Assembly (NCBI GenBank): GCA_038277395.1
Contig: CM076192.1
Span: 127,811,366 to 127,875,365, forward strand
Direction of reading: 5' to 3'
Length of the DNA: 64,000 nt
Origin: Dryocosmus kuriphilus
Taxonomy: Eukaryota; Arthropoda; Insecta; Hymenoptera; Cynipidae
Positions 1 to 13,400 of this stretch are shown one piece after another. A program made the translations under genes and the position numbers. Position 1 is the first letter of the stretch. The number at the start of each line of letters is the position of its first letter. Under the pieces are notes generated by a model. It worked only from the letters and a program-made list of their open reading frames with translations. It had not been told where the DNA came from and made no database searches.

Positions 1-1028
1 ATTTAAATTCAAGAGACTCAAGGTGAACATAATAAATATTTTTTTTAATATTTAGTAAAGAGGTAGCGCCCAAACTGACCATAGAACGATGCCCATAAAA
101 TTATTTATCAACTTAAAAAAAATTCAGTGCGTTATCTTGATTTACTTTATTTTAAACAGGTGGGAAATAAATACATGGGATGGTCGGTAGTGCATGACAT
201 CAGAATGTACTACATGCCCTTAAAAAATAATAATTGTTTAAACAACTTAAAATTAGATAAATAATACACAAGAGCTTGTCGCTTATCGAATAAAAATAAT
301 CCATGTTGAACAATTTTTACAAAATCCCGTTATTTTCACTGCAATTGCAAAAAGAGTATGGGTAAGATGGTTTTTTAAAAAATGCTCTGCCATTTTCCGG
401 GCATAATACAGAGGGGCTGGGTAAAAATTATTTCTTGAAGATCTCTTAAGAAGTGAATGAAATTCAGTTCACAAAAGGTTGACAACCAGTAGTTGTTTTC
501 CCCATTTTTCTGAAAACTGAGCTTTTTTACATTCTCATTCATGAGAGTTTAATAGAACCGTACAAATTTTGTACAATCTCTCTCTCTCTCTCTTACCATA
601 AATAATTTACATTTTTCTAACTCCCTGTGGGCACCTACGCCTATATATATGAAAATATTTTAAAGAAAAGACATGTTGGTAGGGTGAACTTTTTTCGATT
701 TGTATGCAAATTTTCTCTGCATATATTAAAGTTTGCCTTGCCTGTACAATTTGGAGAGAGGCTCACGAAAGCATTTCATATTGTTTATTTACTTAAAATC
801 AAACCAGGGTCGTCTGCAAGATTGTCTCCTTTCCATTGCATATTGAGTAATATGAAATAATCGACAAGGTAAAATTAGTACTAAGTAGTCATCGAGTGGT
901 GTCGTAGGTTATGAAACATTACTCAAGTTTCAGTAAAGAAGCCAATTCATCAATCGTAAAAAAAAGCAATTTCTTTTCGATAAGTCCAAATACTTTCTAA
1001 AAAAAGATAATTTATGAAAGCCAATGTA
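1..1028. other. AT-rich intergenic DNA, no gene seen
   Basis: No exon-like reading frame stands out. A short (CT)n tract lies near 577-592. The stretch 770-915 resembles 25145-25290 (both end in a shared GTCGTAGGTTA-type block), so it is a dispersed repeat copy and not unique sequence. Confidence 0.5.
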
Positions 1029-1990
1029 AAAAATCTGCCCGCTTCGCGGGCACATTCTCATCGCGCACTTCGGGCGAAGTATGAGCGCGCCTAAGGCGCG
1101 CGTCTGTTGGAATTCGCGCTTCGCACTCAATAGGTTATTTACCTCGCGCTACGCTCTCGGTGTTTATGGATCGTACAAACCTTTAAATTAAAAATTACAA
1201 AAGAAATTATTTTACTTAAGGCTCTATCGCCCTTAAGGAATACATTCTCATCATGACACTCGCGCTTCGCGCTCGATAATTACATTTTTTTAAAACACAT
1301 TGTAGATTTGTAAAGTTTTTTTGTGATTTTCCAAGTTTTTAAAATGTAGGATTTCGATTATTTTTAATAACTTTTTCTCGATTAAAGCAAAAAATGTGAA
1401 TTTCATCGAAAAATGTTTAATAAGAAATTTGTAGATATTTTCGAGCTGAACAACTTCATTTATTAGCATTTTTTTCGTATCTTGAATACTTTGGCAAGAA
1501 ACCACAGTTTTTGATTTTTAATAGCCCTTTTTGGATTAAAACAAGAATCGTGCTTTTTATCAAATAATAGTTCAAAGAAAATTTGTAGATTTTTTTGAGG
1601 TGAACAATTTTACTTCACACTGTTTTTTTTTTATCTTGCATAGTTTAGCCGGAAAATCAATCTTGTAATTTTGTGAAAACCGTTTTTGATGGATAAAACC
1701 ATAACCACTGGTCAAAAACCGCTGGTTAACGAACTCGTCCTTTTTTTTGCACCTTGAAGAAGTGTGCCAAAGCACAATTCAATCCGATTAGTCCTTCGAA
1801 AGTTATCGTGACCACAGACGACAACGACAACGGCAACGACAACAAAAGACAGACAGACACCGTCGTAAAAACCGTTTTTTTCTGACTCAGGGGGTCTCAA
1901 AACGTGGAGATTTGATGAAAACTGAGGGAGTGGGGTAGGGGGGTCCAATTTTACATAAATCTAATACCTTCTCTGATGAGAATGTAAAAA
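1029..1990 (+). repeat. Hairpin/155-bp-unit repeat family, copy A
   Basis: The copy starts with the perfect hairpin CCCGC-TTC-GCGGG and further GCGC/CGCG-rich hairpin blocks (1036-1280). It continues through AT-rich tandem units carrying 'aaatttgtagat...gaacaa' landmarks (1290-1700). It ends with a GATGGATAAAACC block, an (ACGACA)n-like microsatellite (1818-1850) and a terminus whose TAATACCTTCTC is followed by a short inverted repeat. The same order of parts is found at 61838-63400 and 43378-44620, and inverted at 40520-41800. No protein of its own is seen. Confidence 0.75.
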
Positions 1991-2330
1991 TTGAAAAAAA
2001 TACAACAAAAATGTTCCCCAATTTCATTTTAAAAATCCGAAAAAAAAAAATAACATACTTTCTCGTAACAAAAAATTGTTTAATTGGTTAAAATTACCAT
2101 TGAAAATCTACTATGCTACTATCTTCCTACTGTGCTTATAATTTATATTGTGTAAGTCCTTATCTTATGAACATAATGTCTGATTTGCATTTGTAGTAGG
2201 AGATAGCTTTGTTCATGATCGGAAACTTATTTGTGCATTTTCTTACATAAAACTTCATTTTTTTCGTATGCGCAGTACAAACTGAGCAGTTAGTTGTTAA
2301 AACACACGTGAATTCATAATTCACTTCTCA

Positions 2331-2337
2331 TATAAAA
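2331..2337 (+). promoter_or_regulatory. Candidate TATA box of the lipase gene
   Basis: TATAAAA lies about 300 bases upstream of the predicted start codon at 2638. A transcription start about 25-30 bases downstream would leave a 5' leader of roughly 270 bases. The motif is common in AT-rich DNA, so this is a positional guess. Confidence 0.3.
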
Positions 2338-2637
2338 ATGTAGAAGCAGGTGTGTTTTAAAAGCTGTTCGGTGGAATAATAGGAAGAGGCAGTGTAAGCT
2401 AGTATTTAATTACTGATATAGAAGATATTGCGAGACAAGAAAGGTCACTACTACCAAGTCAAAACGTGACGGTCGACTTTTTTTTCGCGTGCCAGTCAAC
2501 TTATAGATAACAGACATTAAGACCTATACTTAAATAAATGCGTGCACTATTAGGAATTAACCACTTTATTCTCTCTCCCTCGTCGATGCAGTACAATTCG
2601 AATTTATGGAATAGTATATTGTATTAATGATACCAAA

Positions 2638-2686
2638 ATGAGAAAAATATTACTAATGTTTCTACTGATTTGTGCGCTGAGTGTTG
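2638..2686 (+). CDS. Lipase exon 1, signal peptide
   Basis: The ATG opens a 16-codon run, Met-Arg-Lys followed by a Leu/Ile/Phe-rich core and Cys-Ala-Leu-Ser-Val, which is a typical signal peptide. It ends at a strong GTGAGT donor in phase 1. Exon 2 begins in the matching phase behind a TTTTCAG acceptor. The exon is too short to show up as a long reading frame. Confidence 0.72.
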
Positions 2687-5600
2687 GTGAGTCTTCATCA
2701 TATATAATAGAATTATTATGCCAATAAGATTACAACCGTAGGCGATTATTTTAATCTGTGGTAATTTGAAACAGTAGGTTATAATCATGAATACATACGA
2801 CGACCCATCCAGTATCCATACGAACTTAGTGATCAACTGAATGCATGTGAATGTGTCACCTGTCGGACCTCTCTCTTCTTTCAAACTTTCCAGACTCTCC
2901 TTTAAAAATTAAATGGCTAAAAATTCTGACATTTTCACAGAACCTCTGTGTTTTGTTCTTCTATGGTTTCTCGGTTTTCTTTTTTAAACCGCAAGAAAAG
3001 TTAGGCGCTAAGGTAAACTATGTAGCATTTTCAATCCCTTGGGATAGGGCTTATGTTCATAATAGGATGGTCCAAAATCACTATTTTTTTTTTATAAAGA
3101 GAAACGATCCCCCCCCCCCCCCCCCCCATTTGGTTGCATGGAAAAAAATTACTTTTTGGTAATTTTCGAATAATTTTTCAGGGTTAGGGGAAAAGTTACG
3201 GTAAAGTATAGACACTTGTAGAGGACTTTCCAGTTAGGAATTTCATGTATTATAAATATGGATTTGACGCACCTAACACACCCCCCCACGTTGCCTCGAA
3301 AAGTACCCTTAAATAAAAAAATGTCAGTTCTTCAGGGCCTTTTGAGCATTTTATTCTAGTTTTTTTTTGGCCAAATATTATTACTATTGGTATAGTGGAA
3401 TGTTCATCAACATTCTTTAATTAATGTTTGATTATTTAAATAAATTTCATTTATTTAAATAATTTTTTTTTTCTCGAAAATGAGTCTAAAATCCTGTTTT
3501 CTGAGATTGGACTGGCATGGCGATCTGTTATTGTTAAATGGCATAAATTTATTTTCAAATGTTTTCCATTTGTTTTAATAATAAATTATTATTTACTTTC
3601 AACTTTTTATAAAATTATGTTAGGAAAGTTAACTTTTTTGTAATAGTGAAAGTGGAGAACAGATATATAATTATAAAAAGGGAGAAATATTTTTTTCGAA
3701 TACGCTTCATAAAGTTTTCAAATATTATATGTTCTTATTAAGAAGATAAGTAACTGTTTAAAAACGACTCAAAAGTATAAGAAATAAAATGTATTGTTTT
3801 CAACGATCAGTAAGCTGAGCTCTTCCTGTTAAAGCAAGGAACTTGAATGTGCGAAATCGATATGAAATTCTAACAATATTGGCATCAACTCATGAATTTT
3901 TAGCATGGAATGTCTTATACTATAAAAGAATAAAGCGCATGTCATTATTGCTAGAGTCGAGCCATGCGTGTAAAGCACGACTAAACTCATCCTATTTCAG
4001 CAGGAGTACTCTTGCAACTGAGATTGCTAGGCATCGCCTACCGGTGTTAAATGTGTGGGCTGCAAGAGAACTCTCTAAATCATGCTCTAAAATCATGAAA
4101 ATTTCAACTTTTTTAGCATGAGGGGATCCCTGCTTAAAATGTAAGAATTTTGTACCAGGGTAACAAGAATGAAACCTGCTGCAAAAGCATAGCAAATGTT
4201 CTTGCCATTAAAGCCATATTTTTTTTTCTGTGTAATAGCAAAAAAACAGAAATTTACCATTTTTGTGAAAAAATATTGTTTAAACAAATGAAGGTTTATT
4301 AGATAATAAAGGTAAGATATCTAAAACATAAAATTAACTAATATACAACCTTGTTTATGAGTCTATTACAAAAAAAGCTGACTTTTCTAGCATAATTTGA
4401 TAAAAAGTTAAAAAGAAATAATAATTTATTGCTTAAACAATTGGAAAGTATTTGAAAATAAATTTATGTCTCTTAACAATAACAGTCCGCCAATCCGATC
4501 TCAGAAAACAGGATTTTAAAAGAATTTTCGAGAAAAAATTATTATTTTAACAAATTGAGTTTCTTTAAATAATTAAAAATTAACTAAAAAATATTAATAA
4601 AAACATTTCTCTAGATAAATCGTAATAATATTTGGCAACAAAAAACGAGAACAAATTGCTCAAAAGGGTCAATTCCCTGAAGAATTGACATTTTTTGATT
4701 TAAGGGTAGTTTTCGAGGCACCGTGGGGGTGTGTTAGGGGCGTCAAACCCATATGTATGATACATAGAATTCTTAATTGTAAAGTCCTCTACAAGTTTCT
4801 ATACTTTCCTGTAACATTTTCCCTAACCCTGAAAAGTTATTTAAAAAATCCCAAAAAGTCATTTTTTTCCCATACAATTTACATGAGAATATCTTCAGGT
4901 CTCCATAGGCACCTGGTAAAATCAAAATTTTGGAAAAAATAAAATATGCATTTATTTTTTTCGGATTTGGAACCAAATGGGGGAGGGGGGCCAGCTCTCT
5001 AGCATGAAAAAAATATTTGCAATGTGCTTTTAGACCATCCTAGTACATAAGGTGCTAATTTCAATTTTAGTTATCTCAACTTACAAACAGTCAACCTTTT
5101 TCTAATTTCACAGACAGTTTGATAGCACCCTAATGAATCTATATTCCAAATTTGAAAAACTTCTTAAGAAAATAACTTCATCCTTATAACACCTTAAGTG
5201 TAAATTCTGAATAGTTTTATAATAATAAGCTTCGTATAAAAACAAAGGAACTTGAATTGACTTAGGTGTAAAGTGTACACAGTTGAATTCATTTAACATA
5301 AATTCAATTTTAAATCTATAAGGGGGTCTCCTTCATTTAATGCTGTTTTCTTGGACGTTTTTTAGGAATTTTTTTGAAAGAACCATGAGAACACACAATG
5401 TTGAAATTTTTATATCATACATATATATATATATATATATCCGTTGTAGAGCGCTCCGATGACACCTGTGTAAAAAAAAGTTGTCGAACGATACACATGA
5501 TTCCAAGCTTCCAGTTCATCTTAATTAAGAAAATCAAATAGCGTTTTAATCTGTGGACGTGTGGCTATCGTATGAATTAGAACCTAATCAAAATATTGAA

Positions 5601-8600
5601 AATTGCATTTTTGCCAAAGTTTTGAAAAAAAAAATCCATTTTTCGTCACTTTATTCGTTACCGTTTCGAAAAATGCTGCTTTGAGAAAAACGCGTTTGAA
5701 AGTTCGAAAACGTATTACACGAAAATAATTTTACTCGCGATTATTCGGCAATGCCTGTGGTCAAGAAGTGTCAAGAAACACTCTGCCACTTCTCGATCCT
5801 TTTCTATCAATTTCGTACTAAAATATCCGTCATGAAAATATAAAAATGTGCGAATAGTAAACACAGACGTATCTTACTAGACGCCTGCACGCTCCGAACA
5901 TCTGCTCAGTTCTACGCCTAGAACTTTATAATGCAATCGAATTAAAAAAATCCATTTAGACACGTATCCTCCATGAGTTTTAGAGGTGATTTATTATTTT
6001 TTGTAATGATTTTTTTGACCCGAAAAAGGAGAAAAGCCCCTTAGAGTTTAATTCACTTTGAATACGATTCTATTATTCATACATTTTTTAATATGCTTCT
6101 TCGTAATTTAAAACTATTTTATTAACTTTATTTATTCACTGTGTTAAGATTAATTTCCTTAAACCACTATAATAATAAATACTAAATAAGCGAACTTCTC
6201 AAGGAGCAGTTTCGTAGGCTACAAAAGCGGTTAGAGTCCAAAGACCAGCGGTCAAAGGTCATAGGTCTAGGGCTAGAAGTGAAAGGTCAGGTGTCAAAGC
6301 TACAGAGTCAAATTCAAGGGATAGGGGTCATATGTAAAATTTTAGCGCTAATAGGTCAAGGGTCAAAGGTCAGGGGTCCAGTCAACATTCCAGAAGAATT
6401 GTCCTCCGACCGTCGTTATAAGAGTTTCCGATGTAGCCTACTAAATCCTAAAAATTGGACAATTAATTCAAAGAAATTAAGTTTTTTTGATGTCATGTTT
6501 TCAGTTCAGACTCATCGTCGTCATGATCGATCAAGATTATCACGCAGCCGTAACTCGAAAATAACTCCAGTAACTCCCCCAGTTGAGCCAGTTGATGTAA
6601 ATAACTTGGGTAGTCCAAATGAAACAAACTATGATTTAGATAAAATACTTGGCTCAGGTGGAATAGCAGATGGTATTAAAAGTAGTTCAGGTAGTTTAGC
6701 AGGTGGATTAAAAAGTGTCCTGAATAAATTAAATCCAACTCCTCTGATCAAATTTCTCACTGACCAGATCAGTTTTTTCAAGGACAAGATAATGTATATT
6801 TATGACGACGAAGAACGCCCAGTCCGACTGAAATTGGAGATTCCTGATTTTAACTTATTTAATCTTTCGCCGGATTTAAATCAAAAAGTTACATTTTCAT
6901 TGTATGATAAGCAGGGAGGAAGCAATAATTTCGATATATTGAAAGTCGATGATGATGTTGCATTGAATAAGAGTCGATTTAATCCAAAAAAACCTACAGT
7001 TTTCATTACTCACGGATTTTTTGCATCCAGTAATGGTACATCTGTAACTCTAGTTCGAGATGGTAAGAATTTGCTAATTTACACTAAAAAATATTATAAT
7101 ATATTATTTAATTATAGTACAAAAAGCTCAAAACTCCACGTGCGAACGAGTCGATTCCAGCTTTCCGGAAAGCTCGAAAGTTTTCGAGTAGTCGATTGAT
7201 CGAGCTTTCACACATCCCTCCTATTTATATATATACCTTTTTTTTTTTTTTTGGCGGAGGAGGAGGTGGAAATCCTTTTGACGGACTGAGTGTGGGACTC
7301 GGCCTGACAGCCCCTACCCACTAAAACCACCTCCTCCCCCGGCACTCAGACTATTTAAGTCCATTGTGCCACACCGCATTTCCCGCACTACGTTGTGAAA
7401 CCCTTCCGCCTCTCTGTTCAAGGGGGTGCTCCTGGAGCCCCTCCTCCTCCCACCCGCATGACGGGCATAAGGAGCTGCTCCAGATGAAGTCCGCTGTTCC
7501 AAGACCCCTTGTGAGGAGCCCTGACTACCCGGTAATTCTTTCCTTCGCTACTTGGGAGCCAAACCCTTTGGAGCCGTCCCCTTTTGACGATGGGTTAACT
7601 AAATAAATAAATAATGTCCCATGAGAGGGGCCCTTATTTTATTACTTGTGTTTTCTGTGTTCGCCGTATCGGGCCCCACGTGAGAAGCTGCGGTTTTAAA
7701 GGACTGCTCCCTGCAGAGCCCCGCTTACAGGAAGAGGGTCTGAATACTAAGGGATTCGACCTGGTATCCCTAAGTCTTCGTTTCGACACCTCCTTTAAAC
7801 TCCGCCATGCCCGTCTCAATTGAGGGGGCAAACCGGAGCATTCAGGGATTTGGTAACCCTGGTGCCATTCAGCTTTGACACGGCGATCACATCTTAGCTT
7901 GGGAGCATGAGGACTCGCGCCCTCGATATTCCAGGAGGCTTTGCCATTACCCCCCCTGGAAGGATCGCTTCTTGGTCAGGGTCCTACAGACCAGAGACCC
8001 CCAGTTCCCCAGAGCAGCCGCATCTCACGATACAGTCCCTCTGGTTCACCTACTCCAGGTCGCCCGTCCAATTAGACCCCTAAGCCCTCCCACCAACTAC
8101 TAGGTCAAGTGATCCCCAGGGAGGGTCCTATTTATAAAGATTCGTTCAAAATTAATTTTTTTAATATTTAAGTCAGTAACTGTTTTATCTTGAATTTATA
8201 ATTCAAAACATTTTTTATTAATCTCGTCTTTAATGAAGTAATAAAATGAATGAAATGGACAACATAGAAGACATTAAAAATAAGAAATGTTAGATATAAA
8301 AATAGTATTTTTTAAAAACATTTATTTTATATTCAAGCTAAAACAGTCATTTAGAGTCATAAATAACATTTAATGAACTTGTGAATAATAAGTATACAAG
8401 TAATTAGCAATATAAAAACAGTAACATGTAAATCTTATCTATAGAAGCCATGAACTTCTATTGTCAGTACGATAACTTAATAGGAAATGAACTCCAAACT
8501 TTTAAAGTGACTATCTATTTCTATAAAGTAACAATATTATTCATACAATTAGGGATTATTGTTGGTAGAATATTTCAATAATTTATGTATATTACAAAAT

Positions 8601-8727
8601 TTTTATTTAAAATAGACATTCTTATAAATGTATTAGACTAATTGTAGATATAATATTTATTAAGGCATAAAATGTTCCAATTATAGTATATAGACAATTT
8701 AATTTCAGTTACTTTTCTCTTTGGAAA

Positions 8728-8804
<77 letters not shown>

Positions 8805-8952
8805 CTTGGGGGGGGCTTGGAACACGCTAACCCTCCGCCTTTAAAAATGACACTTTCAATTATCCCATTTTGAAGTACTCTAAATGCGCTCAAATGCGCC
8901 ACCAATAAGAAGCTTTGCATCCCCACGATGACCGAGTTACAAGCAATGAAGT

Positions 8953-8992
<40 letters not shown>

Positions 8993-10454
8993 CTGGTACA
9001 ATTTTCGTCAATAATAACATTTTTAAGAAAATCGATGACCGACTTTCTTAGTTTCAAATGCGCTATTATGTACAACCAATTAAAAATTTTGCGGCAGTAA
9101 ATTCTGCCAGTTAATAATTTGTGGCAAATGGGGGGGGGGGGGGGGGGGGGGGGCTGGTGCTACGCTGGGGTTAAATTCTTCCTGTTGAGATTAAAATTAA
9201 TTATCTCAACATAAATCTATTCGAATTGAAATGCGCTCAAATGCACCACCAGAAAATTTCAAATATATTTATAATTGCATCAGATATCGACACATTAACC
9301 CTCATGAAAGTGGTGACCAAACACAAACTTTAATTTCTCAAAATTGCATAGAATAAGATCCAAAACGGCTATTAAACTAAGTTTCAGATGCGTTCAAATG
9401 CACCAGTAATTCAAAAAATCTTAGTCCCATAGAATTTTAGTAATTGCGTGCCCATTCGGTGGCGGGGTTGATGACACGATGTTTATATCTCCGAATATAA
9501 TAAACATAATAAGAATGTTCGAACGTATTTTCAAAATGCTTCAAATGCGCTCAAATGCACCACACAAAAGTTTTCAGATACATTTGAAAATGTTCAGATA
9601 TTAACAAAATATTACTGCTCACAGTGATGACCCAAGATAAATTAATTTTCTTTAAATTAAATGAATTTATGTCTTAAGACGCTATTCGCACTGGTTCTAA
9701 ATGTGCTCAAATGCACTTGTTCAAAAGAAATCCCTAATGCTATACAACACCGGATTTTGCATGCACATCCGGAGGGGGGCTAGTGACACGGTGTCTATAT
9801 CTCCCATTCTAGTTGACTCGACAATATTGTGCTTGAGTGCTTCCATGAACATCCGGTATTGTATGGCATTAGGATTTTTTTAAAACAAGTGCATGTGAGC
9901 GCATTTGAAACCGCTGCTAATGGTGCAAGTGCCATTTCATAATGTTGATATGAGCACCACTAGCGCGACAGCTGTCACCGATCCCCAGGCGGAAGTCCAA
10001 TCGGGGTTATAAGGTCGTGTAATTGAGCTAAATTAATTTTCTTGGCGGTGCATTTGAGCGCAATTGAATTGCAATGGAAGCACGCAAGCACAATCTCGTC
10101 ATGTCAATTAGAATGGGGGATATAGGCACTGTGTTACTAGCCCCCCCACTGGATATGCATGCAAAATCCGGTCTTGTATGCCATTAGGATTGTTTTTAAA
10201 CAAGTGCATTTGAGCACATTTGAAACCGGTGGGAATGGTGCAAGTGTCATTCCAAAATATTGATATGAAAACTAGTAGCGCGACAGCTGTCACCGATCCC
10301 CGGGCAGAAGTCCCAGCGGGGTTATAGGGTCGTGTAATTGAGCTAAATTAATTTTCTTGGTGGTGCATTTGAGTGCATTTGAATTGCAATGGAAGCACGC
10401 AAGCACAATATTGTCGAGTCAACTAGAGTAGGAGATATAGACACTGTGTCGCTT

Positions 10455-10496
<42 letters not shown>

Positions 10497-13400
10497 AGTG
10501 TATGCATGCAAAATCCGGTGTTGTATGGAATTAGGAATTTTTTTAACAAGTGCATTTGAGCGCATTTGAAAGCGGTGCGAATAGCATCTTGTGACACAAT
10601 TTCATTTAATTTAAAAAGAAATAATTTATTTTGGGTCATCAGTTTGAGAAGTAACGTTTTGTTAATATCTGAACATTTTCAATTGTATCTGAAAACTTTT
10701 GCGTGGTGCATTTGAGCGCATTTGAAGCATTTTGAAACTACCTTAGAACAGTTTCATTCTGTTCATTATATTCGGAGATATAAACACCGTATAATCACCC
10801 CCCCCCCCCCCCCCCCCCCCCCCCCCATATGCATGCAAAACCCGGTGTTGTATGGCATTAGGAATTTTTTTTTTTAGTGCATTTAAGCGCAGTTGAAACT
10901 TAGTCTAAATAGCCGTTTTGATCTTATTTCATGCAATTTTGAGAAATTAAAGTTTGTTTTTGGTCACCACTTTAATGAGAGTTAATGTGTCGATATATAG
11001 ACGCAATTATAAACATATTTGAAATTTTCTGGTGGTGCATTTGAGCGCATTTGAATTCGCATAGATTTATGTCGAGATAATAAATTTTAATCTCAACAGG
11101 AAGAATTTAACCCAGCGTGGCACCAGCCCCCCCCCCCCCCCATTTGCCACAAATTATTAACTGGCATAATTTACTGCCGCAAAATTTGTAATTGGTGGTG
11201 CATAACAGCTTATTTGAGACTAAGATGGTAGGTCATCGAGTTTTCGTAAAAAGGTTATTATTGACGAAAATTGCACCAGCCCCCTACCCCCTTTCATCGC
11301 TTGTAACTCGGTCATCGTTGGGGTGCATAACTTGTTATTGGTGGTGCATTTGAGCGTATTTGGAGTACTTCAAAATGGCATAATTAAAAGTGTTATTTTT
11401 AAAGGTGGGGGTTTATCGTGTGCCCCACCCCCCAACGGTAACCCTGCCAATAACTCCCTTAGTCTTGCGCCGCAAAAAGTTTAATTGTTGGTGCATGTGG
11501 GAGTATTTGGAGCGCATTTGAATCCATATGCGTACATGTCCAATTTAGGTGGGTGGGGGGGGGGGCAGTGACACGGACCTGTCCATATTGAATTTAGCAA
11601 ATTTTCAGGTTTGAAATAAGAGTTTAAGAAGGTCATAATGAAGTCCTGAAATTCTCTGGTCTGTAAATATTTACGAATTTTTGTTATTAATACAAAACGA
11701 AAATATGAACACATTTTTTGAAAAAGTTCAGTAAAGATAAACAGAAAAATGTGTATAACATGATTTGCAGTGAGCGAGATAAGTTTCAAAATTAGCCCCA
11801 TCGAACCTTCTGTGACTAATAGTTTAAAAGTTATGAATATGTTAATTAATGATAATTATGATTCTCTCTATTAGGTCTTAGCTGTAATGAATTTTCATTG
11901 CTGTAAACAAAATTTTTGAGGTCCGTTTTAAATGGTAACATTTTTTTCGTACAGAATAAATTAAATTTTCACTTCGTACATAAAAAATAAATCATATTTT
12001 TTTCTTACATTTCACAATTATTTAAGTTGTACGTTTTATACGTATACATTTTGTACATGATTTTTGGTACATATTATTAATTTTACTTATTAAGTCTTTA
12101 ATGTTAATGATCCAACTTATTAGAAAACTTTTTTTTTAGTACAAAGATCCAAAATTGGCGGAGAAGTGGAGGAAGACTTTTTTTTGTAAACAATCTTATT
12201 TTTGAAAACAAATTATTTGCTGAGTTGGCATTTGCAGAATTAACTGAAACTTTACAACAAAATGCTAGTCAGATTTTTCAAAAAACAATTTCCATATTTT
12301 AAAACATTTCGTTATAAAAAATTTTTTCCATACTTACACTTATCCGAAAAATTTGAAGAAAAATCAAATACAACCATGCATTCAAGAGAATGTCAAAGTA
12401 TTTTTATTCTAAACTTCTATACGGACAAAATGGCAACTCCAAAAAACATTATTATTAAAAAATTTTATAAAAAATACAACCTAATTGAAAATGACGAGAT
12501 AAAGTACAACAAATATCTTCATTGGTTTCCGAGATAGAGTCAGTAGCTGCCCGGAATCGCGTGAGTCGAGCAACAATGATATTTTATTACTCTTGGTCTC
12601 GTTTTGTAACTGATTTATCAGACTTTACTTTTATCGAGTCTAAAATTAAAAACAAAAGTTTTATAACAGTAAATACACTAATCTTATTTGTTTAGTTATA
12701 AACCTCTAAATTAAATTTTAAACAATCGATAGCTGAAAAATCGAATAAAACTTCCATCGATCCTGAGCTGAGCAGTGTGTTTCGGATTTTCAGAACCAAA
12801 AAAAAAAAAAAACTTTGCAGTACTTTGGACCATTGACTTTAATTTCTTTACATAATGAAAATGCATTACAGCTAAGACGTAATTAGAGTAAACCACTTCG
12901 TTAATTAATAAATTTAGAACTTGTAAACTGTTAATCACGGAAGGTTCGATCAGGGCTCATTTTAAAGCTCATTTTAGTCTCTACAAATCATTTTATACAG
13001 ATGTTCCTGTTTTTCTTCACTGAAAGAAACAATCCACACAAACGCTTTTAAAAAATTTAACATATTTTTGTTTTTTAATAATAAGAAAAGTTCTTAAAAA
13101 CTTGCAGACCGCAGCCCTTTAGGTCTTCATTAATACCATGTTACGAACATTGATCCAAAAAAAACTTGAGTAGAGCAATTTCTTCTAGCAAACGAACTTT
13201 TTTCATCTAATTTGACTTCACTATAATAACCATAAATAAATATTATTCTCGAATTGAAAGTTGAATATAAATCATGCTTGTATCAGAAACGATACTTAAG
13301 AAGTTTTTAACATAATTTATTTAAATAATTAACGATGTGGTTCGTAAAAATGTAAATCTTTTACCTTGCAGCTTTTCTGAAAAAACGGGATTATAACGTC

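Noticed and set aside
7314..7831. Several overlapping frames in the GC-rich island
   Set aside because: Frames on both strands overlap and none shows a domain. They follow from fewer stop codons in GC-rich retroposon DNA.
8705..9001. Proline-rich open frames
   Set aside because: They are the translation of poly(G)/poly(C) runs, with no other coding signal.
12262..12537. 91-codon frame in lipase intron 2
   Set aside because: Lys/Phe/Tyr/Asn-rich composition expected by chance in AT-rich DNA, no domain, and not needed by the spliced lipase.
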